A DNA stretch of 64,000 bases, from positions 434,001-498,000 of the forward strand of contig NZ_SGWV01000009.1 of the NCBI RefSeq assembly GCF_004216565.1, written 5' to 3'. Below, piece by piece: positions 57,176-64,000 of this stretch. The notes beneath the pieces were generated by a model. The model was not told the origin of the DNA, did not search any database, and was given only the letters and a program-made list of their open reading frames with translations. Origin of the DNA: Sphaerotilus mobilis (lineage in GTDB: Bacteria > Pseudomonadota > Gammaproteobacteria > Burkholderiales > Burkholderiaceae_C). The position numbers and the translations under genes are program-made. The number at the start of each line of letters is the position of its first letter. Position 1 is the stretch's first letter.

Positions 57176-58972
57176 TCAGCCTTGCGCGGCGATCGTCGCG
57201 TTGCGCAGGCGGATGTGCAGCTCGCGCAGCTGCTTCTCGTCGACCAGGCTGGGCGCTCCGGTCAGCAGGCACTGGGCGCGCTGGGTCTTGGGGAAGGCGA
57301 TGACGTCGCGGATCGACTCGGCCTTGGTCATCAGCGTGACCAGGCGGTCCAGGCCGAAGGCCAGGCCACCGTGCGGCGGCGCGCCGTACTGCAGCGCGTC
57401 GAGCAGGAAGCCGAACTTGACCTGGGCGTCTTCCTTGCTGATGTTGAGCGCGCTGAAGACCTTGCTCTGCACCTCGGCGCGGTGGATCCGCACCGAGCCT
57501 CCGCCGAGTTCCCAGCCGTTGAGCACCATGTCGTAGGCCTTGGCGATGCAGGCGCCCGGGTCGGTGTCCATCAGGTCCTCGTGACCGTCCTTGGGCGCCG
57601 TGAACGGGTGGTGCACGGCGTTCCAGCGGCCCTCTTCCTCGTCGTGCTCGAACATCGGGAAGTCGACCACCCACAGCGGCGCCCACTTGTCCTCGAACAG
57701 GCCGAGCTTCTTGCCGAAGTCGCTGTGACCGACCTTGATGCGCAGCGCGCCGATGGCGTCGTTGACGACCTTGGCCTTGTCAGCGCCGAAGAAGATCAGG
57801 TCGCCGTTGCAGGCGCCTGTGCGGGCGATGATCTCGGCGATGGCGCCGTCGTGCAGGTTCTTGACGATCGGCGACTGCAGGCCGTCACGGCCCTTGCCGG
57901 CGTCGTTGACCTTGATCCAGGCCAGGCCCTTGGCGCCATAGATTTTGACGAACTCGGTGTAGCCGTCGATCTCGCCGCGGCTCATCTCGGCTCCGCCCGG
58001 CACACGCAGCGCGACGACGCGGCCGCCCTTGCTCTGGGCCGGGGTCGAGAAGACCTTGAAGTCGACGTCCTTCATGACCTCGGTCAGCTCGGTGAACTGC
58101 AGCTTGACGCGCAGGTCGGGCTTGTCCGAGCCGTACTTGAACATCGCGTCGGCATAGCTCATCACCGGGTAGACCGGCAACTCGACGTTCATGGCGTGGC
58201 GGAAGACCGTGCGGATCATGCCCTCGAACATCGCGCGGATCTCCTCCTCGCCCATGAAGGAGGTCTCGATGTCGATCTGCGTGAACTCGGGCTGGCGGTC
58301 GGCGCGTAGGTCCTCGTCGCGGAAGCACTTGGTGATCTGGTAGTAGCGGTCGAAGCCCGCAACCATCAGCAGCTGCTTGAACAGCTGGGGCGACTGCGGC
58401 AGTGCGAAGAAATGACCGTCGTTCACGCGGCTGGGCACGAGGTAGTCGCGTGCGCCTTCGGGCGTGCTCTTGGTCAGCATCGGGGTCTCGATGTCGACAA
58501 AGCCGTTGGCGTCGAGGAACTTGCGGACCTCCATCGCGACGCGGTAGCGCAGCATCAGGTTCTTCTGCATCTGCGGGCGGCGCAAGTCCAGCACGCGGTG
58601 CGTCAGGCGGGTGGTCTCGCTGAGGTTCTCGTCATCGAGCGGGAACGGCGGCGTCACGCTGGGGTTGAGCACCTCCAGCGCATGGCACAGCACCTCGACC
58701 TTGCCGGAGACCAGGCCGGTGTTCTCGGTGCCCGCCGGACGAGCCCGCACCAGGCCGGTGACCTGAAGGCAGAACTCGTTGCGCACGCCTTCGGCGGTCT
58801 TGAACATGTCGGCGCGATCGGGGTCGCAGACGATCTGGACGATGCCTTCGCGGTCGCGCAGGTCGATGAAGATCACGCCCCCGTGGTCGCGACGGCGATG
58901 GGCCCAGCCCATCAGGGTGACGGTCTGGCCCATCAGCTTCTCGCTGACGAGGCCTGCATAGCTGCTGCGCAT
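57176..58972 (-). CDS. aspS: Aspartyl-tRNA synthetase (AspS)
   Basis: 598-residue class-II synthetase of the bacterial type. N-terminal OB anticodon domain ([20 protein letters not shown]), then class-II motif 2 region [20 protein letters not shown], the large bacterial GAD insert in the middle, and motif 3 [20 protein letters not shown]. The start is ATG 58972 with GGAGA upstream; a longer frame to 58993 lacks support. Whether it is discriminating or also charges tRNA-Asn cannot be told here. Third gene of fmdB-DUF502-aspS. Confidence 0.96.
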   Translation of the reverse strand: MRSSYAGLVSEKLMGQTVTLMGWAHRRRDHGGVIFIDLRDREGIVQIVCDPDRADMFKTAEGVRNEFCLQVTGLVRARPAGTENTGLVSGKVEVLCHALEVLNPSVTPPFPLDDENLSETTRLTHRVLDLRRPQMQKNLMLRYRVAMEVRKFLDANGFVDIETPMLTKSTPEGARDYLVPSRVNDGHFFALPQSPQLFKQLLMVAGFDRYYQITKCFRDEDLRADRQPEFTQIDIETSFMGEEEIRAMFEGMIRTVFRHAMNVELPVYPVMSYADAMFKYGSDKPDLRVKLQFTELTEVMKDVDFKVFSTPAQSKGGRVVALRVPGGAEMSRGEIDGYTEFVKIYGAKGLAWIKVNDAGKGRDGLQSPIVKNLHDGAIAEIIARTGACNGDLIFFGADKAKVVNDAIGALRIKVGHSDFGKKLGLFEDKWAPLWVVDFPMFEHDEEEGRWNAVHHPFTAPKDGHEDLMDTDPGACIAKAYDMVLNGWELGGGSVRIHRAEVQSKVFSALNISKEDAQVKFGFLLDALQYGAPPHGGLAFGLDRLVTLMTKAESIRDVIAFPKTQRAQCLLTGAPSLVDEKQLRELHIRLRNATIAAQG

Positions 58973-59005
58973 GGTGGGAAGTCTCCGGGGCAAGTCTGGT
59001 TGGAT

Positions 59006-59653
59006 TCAGTGAGGGGCCGGCTCGGGCTCGCCCGGGGCGCCGTTCTCGGGGCCGACGACGCCCATCGAGATGATGTACTTCAGCGCCTCGTCGACGCTCA
59101 TCGCCAGCGGCCGGATGTCGGTGCGGGCGGCCATCAGGAAGAAGCCCGAGGTCGGGTTGGGCGTGGTCGGCACGTAGAGGCTGACGTAGTCGCCCTGCAG
59201 CGCCTCGCCGACCTCGCCACCGGGCTTGCCGGTGACGAAGGCGATGGTCCAGAGGCCGTCGCGCGGGTACTGCACCAGCACGGCCTCGCGGAAGGCCTGG
59301 CCGCTGCTCGAGAACAGCGTGTCGGAGACCTGCTTGACCGAGCTGTAGATGGACTTGACGATGGGGATGTTCTGGAAGATCCGGTCCCACATCCGGATCC
59401 ACCACTGGCCGACGAAGTTGGCCACGAACATGCCGGTCAGCAGCATCAGCACGACCAGCACGATGACGCCCAGCCCGGGAATCTGCGAGATCGACTCGAT
59501 CAGCGCGGCGGCGCTGGCCGGCAGCACGGCGGCCACAAGCGACAGCAGGGCCTGGAAGACGCCGTCGAGCACGCCCAGCACCCAGGCCAGCACCCAGATG
59601 GTGACGGCCAGCGGGAGCCAGACGAGCAGGCCGGCGACGATGTATTTCTTCAC
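59006..59653 (-). CDS. DUF502 membrane protein
   Basis: 215 residues from a GTG start (MKKYIVAGLLVWLPLAVTIW). Two membrane helices (residues 5-25, 55-80) enclose a loop; the conserved IPIVKSIYSSVKQVSDTLFS and YVPTTPNPTSGFFLMAARTD follow. DUF502 proteins are linked to membrane trafficking or cell-envelope integrity but have no set function. It is 33 bp upstream of aspS and 87 bp downstream of the zinc-ribbon gene. Confidence 0.88.
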   Translation of the reverse strand: MKKYIVAGLLVWLPLAVTIWVLAWVLGVLDGVFQALLSLVAAVLPASAAALIESISQIPGLGVIVLVVLMLLTGMFVANFVGQWWIRMWDRIFQNIPIVKSIYSSVKQVSDTLFSSSGQAFREAVLVQYPRDGLWTIAFVTGKPGGEVGEALQGDYVSLYVPTTPNPTSGFFLMAARTDIRPLAMSVDEALKYIISMGVVGPENGAPGEPEPAPH

Positions 59654-59740
59654 GACAGGGCGCCCAGCGGCGTGGTGAGGACGTGCGGTGGAAGGTGATG
59701 CCCGGCCCGGCACGCAGCCGGCACGGGCATCAGCGGGGAC

Positions 59741-60115
59741 TCAGTGACAGGCGCAGGAGCCGCCGCAGGCGGTGGCGCCACCGGAGCCCGTGCTGCTCGA
59801 ACCGGCGTCCGTCGAGCTGGCGGCGCTGGACGTGGCGCCCGAGGCCGAGCCGTCGGACGCTGATGCCGGCGCTGCAGCGGTGCCGGCAGCCGCCGCCGCG
59901 GTGGCCGCCGTGCTGGCCGCCGTGTTGGTGCCGCCGTTGCGGAAGTCGGTCGCATACCAGCCGGATCCCTTGAGCTGGAAGCCGGCGGCGGTGACCTGCT
60001 TGGAGAAGGTCTCGGCGCCGCAGGCTGGGCAGGTGCTCAGGACCGGGTCAGACATTTTCTGCAGCACGTCCTTGGCATGACCACACGCGCTGCATCGGTA
60101 GGCATAGATCGGCAT
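59741..60115 (-). CDS. FmdB-family zinc-ribbon protein
   Basis: 124 residues. N-terminal zinc ribbon with two CxxC pairs (MPIYAYRCSACGHAKDVLQK ... LSTCPACGAETFSKQ), then FQLKGSGWYATDF, typical of FmdB regulators. The C-terminal 60 residues are alanine/serine/threonine low-complexity, ending in ATACGGSCACH, a further cysteine/histidine cluster. First gene of the fmdB-DUF502-aspS unit; a consensus TATAAT lies 44 bp upstream. Confidence 0.88.
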   Translation of the reverse strand: MPIYAYRCSACGHAKDVLQKMSDPVLSTCPACGAETFSKQVTAAGFQLKGSGWYATDFRNGGTNTAASTAATAAAAAGTAAAPASASDGSASGATSSAASSTDAGSSSTGSGGATACGGSCACH

Positions 60116-60158
60116 GGCTGTGGAAACAGTGGATCAGACCGTTGATGCGAAACCCAAA

Positions 60159-60164
60159 ATTATA
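60159..60164 (-). promoter_or_regulatory. Consensus -10 box upstream of fmdB-DUF502-aspS
   Basis: Minus-strand TATAAT followed by TTTGGG, 43 bases upstream of the FmdB ATG, in an AT-richer pocket of a GC-rich gap. GTGACA occurs only 13 bp upstream, too close for a standard -35, so the -35 is unclear. Confidence 0.6.
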
Positions 60165-60216
60165 GGTGGGCGGTCTGTGTCACGCGGCCCGCCAGGCTGC
60201 GGGGCGGCACGCCCGT

Positions 60217-61809
60217 TCAGAGGGCCCGGTGCAGCCACATCCACAGGCCCGGCAGCAGCCAGTAGGCGAACAGCCCGCCTGCGACGAAGCCGCCCGCCAC
60301 GCCGAGTGCCATCGTCAGCAGCCGGTTGGTGCGGCGCTGTTCGTGCAGCAGGGCGCGCAGCAGCTGTTCCTGGGCGGCGTCCGGATGGGCCTGGCGCTTG
60401 AGCGCGTCATGCAGCAGGCGGGGCAGTTCGGGGATCAGCTTGGCGTAGCGCGGCGCCTCGTCCTTGACCGACGCCAGCAGCGCACGCCAGCCGACCTGCT
60501 CGTTCATCCAGCGCTCGAGGAAGGGCTTGGCGGTCTGCCACAGGTCCAGCTCCGGATCGAGCTGGCGACCCAGTCCCTCGACGTTGAGCAGCGTCTTCTG
60601 CAGCAGCACCAGCTGCGGCTGGACCTCGACGTTGAAGCGGCGCGAGGTCTGGAACAGCCGCATCAGGACCTGGCCCAGCGAGATGTCCTTGAGCGGCCGG
60701 TCGAAGTGCGGTTCGCAGACCGCCCGCACGGCACCTTCGAGCTCGTCGACGCGCGTGTTGGCGGGCACCCAGCCGGACTCGACATGCAGCTCGGCCACGC
60801 GCCGGTAGTCGCGCCGGAAGAAGGCCAGGAAGTTCTGCGCCAGGTATTCCTTGTCGCGCGAATCGAGCGTGCCGACGATGCCGAAGTCCAGCGCGATGTA
60901 GCGCCCGAAGGTCGCCGGCGCGGTCGACACCATGATGTTGCCGGGGTGCATGTCGGCGTGGAAGAAGCCGTCGCGGAAGACCTGGGTGAAGAAGATCGTC
61001 ACGCCGTCACGCGCCAGCTTGGGGATGTCCACGCCGGCCGCGCGCAGGGTGTCGATCTGGCTGATCGGCACGCCGCGCATGCGCTCCATCACCAGCACCT
61101 CGGCGCTGGAGAGGTCCCAGATCATCTCGGGGATCAGAAGCAAGCCCAGGGCGAACATGTTGCGGCGCAGCTGGGCCGCGTTGGCGGCCTCGCGGCCGAG
61201 GTCCAGCTCGTCGTGCAGGTATTTGTCGAACTCGGCAACGACCTCGCGCGGACGCAGCCGGCGGCCGTCCGGCGACAGGCGCTCCAGCCAGGCTGCGGCC
61301 TTGCGCAGCAGGCCCAGGTCGGCCTCGATGATGTCCAGCACGTTTGGGCGCAGCACCTTGATGGCGACCTCGCGACCGTCGTGCAGCACGCCGAAATGGA
61401 CCTGCGCGATCGAGGCACTGGCCACCGGATCGGCCTCGAACTGCTGGAACACCGCCTCGATCGGCCGGCCCAGCGAGCGCTCGACGATGGCGCGCGAAGC
61501 GGCGCTCGGGAACGGCGGCACGCGGTCCTGCAGCCGCGCCAGCTCGTCGGCGATGTCGTGCGGGACCAGGTCACGGCGGGTCGACAGGACCTGGCCGAAC
61601 TTGACGAAGATGGGCCCGAGCCGTTCCAGCGCCAGCCGCAGCCGCTCGCCGCGTGGGGCGTCATGGGTGCGACCAATGGCCAGGATGCGTGCCAGCAGCC
61701 GCAGGCCTGGATGCGGCAGGCTGCGCAGGACCAGCTGGTCCATGCCGTGGCGCATCAGGACCCAGACGATCAGGCCCAGCCGCAAGGTGTTGCGCAGGCT
61801 GCCCTTCAT
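60217..61809 (-). CDS. ubiB: Ubiquinone biosynthesis regulatory kinase-like protein (UbiB)
   Basis: 530 residues. Unorthodox ADCK-type kinase fold: KxGQ region [20 protein letters not shown], alanine-rich loop [11 protein letters not shown], nucleotide lysine in [21 protein letters not shown] and the DFG-type FGIVGTLD. Two C-terminal membrane helices ([20 protein letters not shown] and following) anchor it. UbiB is needed for coenzyme Q production through an ATPase function. The ATG at 61809 overlaps the ubiJ stop (ATGA). Longer upstream open frame is not coding. Confidence 0.93.
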   Translation of the reverse strand: MKGSLRNTLRLGLIVWVLMRHGMDQLVLRSLPHPGLRLLARILAIGRTHDAPRGERLRLALERLGPIFVKFGQVLSTRRDLVPHDIADELARLQDRVPPFPSAASRAIVERSLGRPIEAVFQQFEADPVASASIAQVHFGVLHDGREVAIKVLRPNVLDIIEADLGLLRKAAAWLERLSPDGRRLRPREVVAEFDKYLHDELDLGREAANAAQLRRNMFALGLLLIPEMIWDLSSAEVLVMERMRGVPISQIDTLRAAGVDIPKLARDGVTIFFTQVFRDGFFHADMHPGNIMVSTAPATFGRYIALDFGIVGTLDSRDKEYLAQNFLAFFRRDYRRVAELHVESGWVPANTRVDELEGAVRAVCEPHFDRPLKDISLGQVLMRLFQTSRRFNVEVQPQLVLLQKTLLNVEGLGRQLDPELDLWQTAKPFLERWMNEQVGWRALLASVKDEAPRYAKLIPELPRLLHDALKRQAHPDAAQEQLLRALLHEQRRTNRLLTMALGVAGGFVAGGLFAYWLLPGLWMWLHRAL

Positions 61810-62321
61810 GCCTGCGGACGCAGGCGCTGCAGCAGGGCCTGGGCGCCCTGGGCCACCGCGCGGCCGAACTGGGCCAGCTGGCGCGCCGGGGCGTCGCCGA
61901 CGACGCGGGCGAGGTCGTCCTCGATGTCCCAGCGCAGGTGCTCGGCCAGCCAGCCGATCTCGGCGGCCAGGCCGACGTCGCCGCGCACGGCCATCGGCGG
62001 GCGGCCCTGGGCGCCGGAGAAGGCCCAGGCGGTCAGCGCGGGCTGGTCCAGTGTGACCACCAGCGTGCGGGCCGGATCGACCGGCTCGGCGGCGCTGCCG
62101 TCCTCGACCTCCAGCAGCCCGGCCGGCGTGATGCGCCATTGCGCCGCCGGTGGCGGTGGCAGGAAGGCGGGCCAGCCGGTCCACTCGACCTCGATCAGCG
62201 CGCCGCTGTGGGCCAGCAGGCGCCGCGTTGCTTCGGGCTCGGCGGCGATGACGTGGTTGACCAGCAGCGTGACGCGAGCCTGGGCTTCGCGACCGAGGGG
62301 ATCGAGCAGGTTTTGAAACAT
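61806..62321 (-). CDS. ubiJ: Ubiquinone biosynthesis accessory factor UbiJ (SCP2-like)
   Basis: 171 residues. SCP2-like lipid-binding fold: [20 protein letters not shown], then [40 protein letters not shown]. UbiJ binds hydrophobic Q intermediates and holds the soluble Ubi complex. The usual order ubiE-ubiJ-ubiB is reduced to ubiJ-ubiB here; upstream is galE. TACAAT ends six bases before ATG 62321 with no Shine-Dalgarno (leaderless candidate). Confidence 0.8.
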   Translation of the reverse strand: MFQNLLDPLGREAQARVTLLVNHVIAAEPEATRRLLAHSGALIEVEWTGWPAFLPPPPAAQWRITPAGLLEVEDGSAAEPVDPARTLVVTLDQPALTAWAFSGAQGRPPMAVRGDVGLAAEIGWLAEHLRWDIEDDLARVVGDAPARQLAQFGRAVAQGAQALLQRLRPQA

Positions 62322-62493
62322 CCAGGAATTGTAGGAGGCAGTTCACGAAACCTTGATTTGGCGGGTCGGTCGCGAGGCAGGGGGTTTGACAGAATGTTTT
62401 GTCCGGGATCTGTCGAATCACTCGACCCGGATTCGGTGCGGCCTGGCAGGCGGACGCACCGCGCCGTACCACCTCCTGCCCTGAGAGTCCGCC

Positions 62494-63543
62494 ATGACCA
62501 CCGTCCTCCTGACCGGCGCCACCGGCTACATCGGCTCGCACACCTGGCTCGCGCTCAAGCACGCCGGCTATGACGTGGTCGGCGTCGACAACTTTGCCAA
62601 CAGCTCGCCGCAGGTGCTCGACCGCCTGGCCACGCTGCTGGGCGAGGCGCCGGTGTTCGAGGAGGCCGACGTCAACGACGCCGCTGCGATGACGCGTGTG
62701 GTCTCGGCCCATGGCGCCCAGGCCGTCGTGCATTTCGCCGCCCACAAGGCGGTGGGCGAGTCGGCCGAGAAGCCGCTCGAGTACTTCCGCAACAACCTCG
62801 GCGGCCTCGTTAACGTGGCCCAGGCGATGGCCGACCAGGATGTCTTCGCGCTCGTCTTCAGCTCGTCGGCGACGGTCTACGGTCAGCCCGAGACCCTGCC
62901 GATCGCGGAGTCCGCCGCGCTGTCGGCCACCAACCCCTACGGCCTGACCAAGTTGATGGGCGAGCAGTTGCTGCGCGAACTTGAACGCTGCGACCCGCGC
63001 TGGAAGATCGGCTACCTGCGCTACTTCAACCCGGTCGGCGCCCATCCGAGCGGCCTGATCGGCGAGGACCCGCGTGGCATCCCCAACAACCTGATGCCCT
63101 ACGTGGCGCAAGTGGCGGTTGGCAAGCGGCCTTTCCTGCAGGTCTACGGCAACGACTACGACACGCCCGACGGCACCGGGGTGCGTGACTACATCCACGT
63201 GCTCGACCTGGCCGCCGGCCATGTCGCGGCGGTGCGCCACCTGCTCGAACGCAAGCAGTCGCTGACGGTCAACCTCGGCACCGGCCAAGGCTACAGCGTG
63301 CTCGACGTGATCCGCGCCTTCGAGCGTGCCAGCGGTCGTGCCGTGCCGTTCAAGACCGTTGCGCGCCGCCCTGGCGACGTGGCGGCCTGTTATGCCGACG
63401 CGACGCTGGCGCGCGAGCTGCTGGGCTGGCAGGCCGAGCGCGGCATCGACGCGATGTGCGAGGACGCCTGGCGCTGGCAGTCGCGCAACCCGCAGGGCTA
63501 TGCACCGGCGCTGGGTGCGGCCGACACCTCGATCGCGGCCTGA
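62494..63543 (+). CDS. galE: UDP-glucose 4-epimerase (GalE)
   Basis: 349-residue short-chain dehydrogenase/reductase. NAD motif [13 protein letters not shown] (residues 5-17), serine in [13 protein letters not shown], catalytic YxxxK in [11 protein letters not shown], and the C-terminal [20 protein letters not shown] and [14 protein letters not shown]. It interconverts UDP-glucose and UDP-galactose, for surface polysaccharide or Leloir metabolism. No other gal genes adjoin. GAGAG precedes the ATG. A hairpin follows the stop at 63544. Confidence 0.95.
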   Translation: MTTVLLTGATGYIGSHTWLALKHAGYDVVGVDNFANSSPQVLDRLATLLGEAPVFEEADVNDAAAMTRVVSAHGAQAVVHFAAHKAVGESAEKPLEYFRNNLGGLVNVAQAMADQDVFALVFSSSATVYGQPETLPIAESAALSATNPYGLTKLMGEQLLRELERCDPRWKIGYLRYFNPVGAHPSGLIGEDPRGIPNNLMPYVAQVAVGKRPFLQVYGNDYDTPDGTGVRDYIHVLDLAAGHVAAVRHLLERKQSLTVNLGTGQGYSVLDVIRAFERASGRAVPFKTVARRPGDVAACYADATLARELLGWQAERGIDAMCEDAWRWQSRNPQGYAPALGAADTSIAA

Positions 63544-63570
63544 TCGAGGGGGGCCGGAACCGGCCCTCGA
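63544..63570 (+). terminator. Hairpin after galE
   Basis: TCGAGGG...CCGG AA CCGG...CCCTCGA forms an 11-bp interrupted stem (7 + 4 bp) with a three-G bulge on one side. No T-run follows, so termination may need Rho. Confidence 0.45.
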
Positions 63571-63608
63571 AGGTCCTCGCAGCGGGAGGCTCTGCGACAA
63601 TCTGGGCC

Positions 63609-64000
63609 ATGGACGTGCACGATCTTTCCGCCTACATGGCCCATGTCGGCGCTGCCGCTCGCAGCGCCTCGACCCGCATGGCCGCCGCCTCGACGGCGGC
63701 CAAGAACGAGGCCCTCGTGGCGCTCGCCCGCCTGCTGCGCGACAACGGCCCGGCGCTCGCCGAGGCCAATGCGCGTGACCTGACCGCTGCGGCGGCGGGC
63801 GGACTCGACGGCCCGATGCTCGACCGCCTCAAGCTGGGCGACAAAGTCATCGCCACCGTCGCGGAAGGCTGCGAGCAGATCGCCGCGATGCCCGATCCGA
63901 TCGGCGAGATCCTCAACCTGCGGCGCCGCCCGAGCGGCATCGCCGTGGGCCAGATGCGGGTCCCGCTGGGCGTCTTCGGCATGATCTACGAGAGCCGCCC
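63609..64000 (+). CDS. proA: Gamma-glutamyl phosphate reductase (ProA), partial at C-terminus
   Basis: The first 130 residues are visible; the gene runs off the right edge (family length about 420). [20 protein letters not shown] is followed by [20 protein letters not shown] and [18 protein letters not shown], which are characteristic of ProA. It reduces gamma-glutamyl phosphate in proline synthesis. GACAAT (63596-63601) ends seven bases before ATG 63609 with no Shine-Dalgarno, a leaderless candidate. Confidence 0.93.
   Translation, partial: MDVHDLSAYMAHVGAAARSASTRMAAASTAAKNEALVALARLLRDNGPALAEANARDLTAAAAGGLDGPMLDRLKLGDKVIATVAEGCEQIAAMPDPIGEILNLRRRPSGIAVGQMRVPLGVFGMIYESR

Noticed and set aside
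61810-63600. Long upstream extension of the ubiB frame across ubiJ and galE
   Set aside because: Opposite or out of frame with clear genes; UbiB homology begins at the ATG at 61809.

Overview
The window is a 64 kb piece of a very GC-rich bacterial chromosome, packed with genes on both strands. Gene content and local order point to a betaproteobacterium of the order Burkholderiales, probably the Leptothrix/Sphaerotilus/Rubrivivax-Roseateles branch (an inference from gene families and order; no rRNA gene is present). Markers are rpoN-lptB-lptA, argS-SPOR-dsbA, fmdB-DUF502-aspS, an aminotransferase followed by ybeD, an intracellular PHA depolymerase and a glpSTPQUV-type glycerol importer. I see no insertion sequence, prophage, CRISPR array, tRNA or rRNA gene.

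Layout. 1-8.7 kb: glycerol/glycerol-3-phosphate locus, with a divergent DeoR-type glpR (cut by the window edge), glpD and a complete glpSTPQUV ABC importer closed by a strong terminator. 8.7-15.5 kb: PHA depolymerase, a GST-like protein, a cupin, an orphan receiver-like protein, and a signalling pair made of a PAS-GGDEF-EAL protein and a separate zinc-binding CZB protein. 15.7-21.8 kb: GlcNAc kinase and GlcNAc-6-P deacetylase, then a TRAP transporter with an unusual proline/glutamate-rich insert in its large membrane subunit. 21.8-30.3 kb: CbiM-like membrane protein, DsbA-like isomerase, a small glutamine-tailed protein behind a sigma-54-type promoter, then rpoN, lptB, lptA, dsbA, a SPOR protein and argS. 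30.4-42.4 kb: kinase/cNMP-domain protein, PsiF, HemJ/CopD-like, VanZ-like, 2Fe-2S protein, hydrolases, D,D-carboxypeptidase, D-amino-acid-type aminotransferase, YbeD, membrane proteins, HDOD protein and FadD.

42.4-42.8 kb is the most striking non-coding stretch: 10-bp direct repeats, DnaA-box-like 9-mers and a box / GC cluster / CTA-triplet / AT-rich arrangement that resembles a bacterial origin-unwinding module, with no dnaA in the window. 42.8-51 kb: acyl-CoA synthetase-like/GNAT fusion, phosphatidylserine decarboxylase, two MIP18-like paralogues and a B12-dependent ribonucleotide reductase. 51-64 kb: GST, UbiA-type prenyltransferase, nudB-nuclease-clsB operon, htpX, aspS-DUF502-fmdB operon, ubiJ-ubiB, galE and the start of proA.

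How the genes fit together. Most of the window is housekeeping: lipid and envelope building (psd, clsB, lptAB, dacC), translation (argS, aspS), quinone synthesis (ubiB, ubiJ), dNTP supply (nrdJ) and folate (nudB). Around it sit carbon-scavenging modules (glycerol, GlcNAc, TRAP substrate, fatty acids, stored PHA). Several genes have a TAnnnT hexamer exactly 6-7 nt before the start codon and no Shine-Dalgarno sequence, which suggests leaderless transcripts. GC richness produces many long antisense open frames; these were rejected as shadows.
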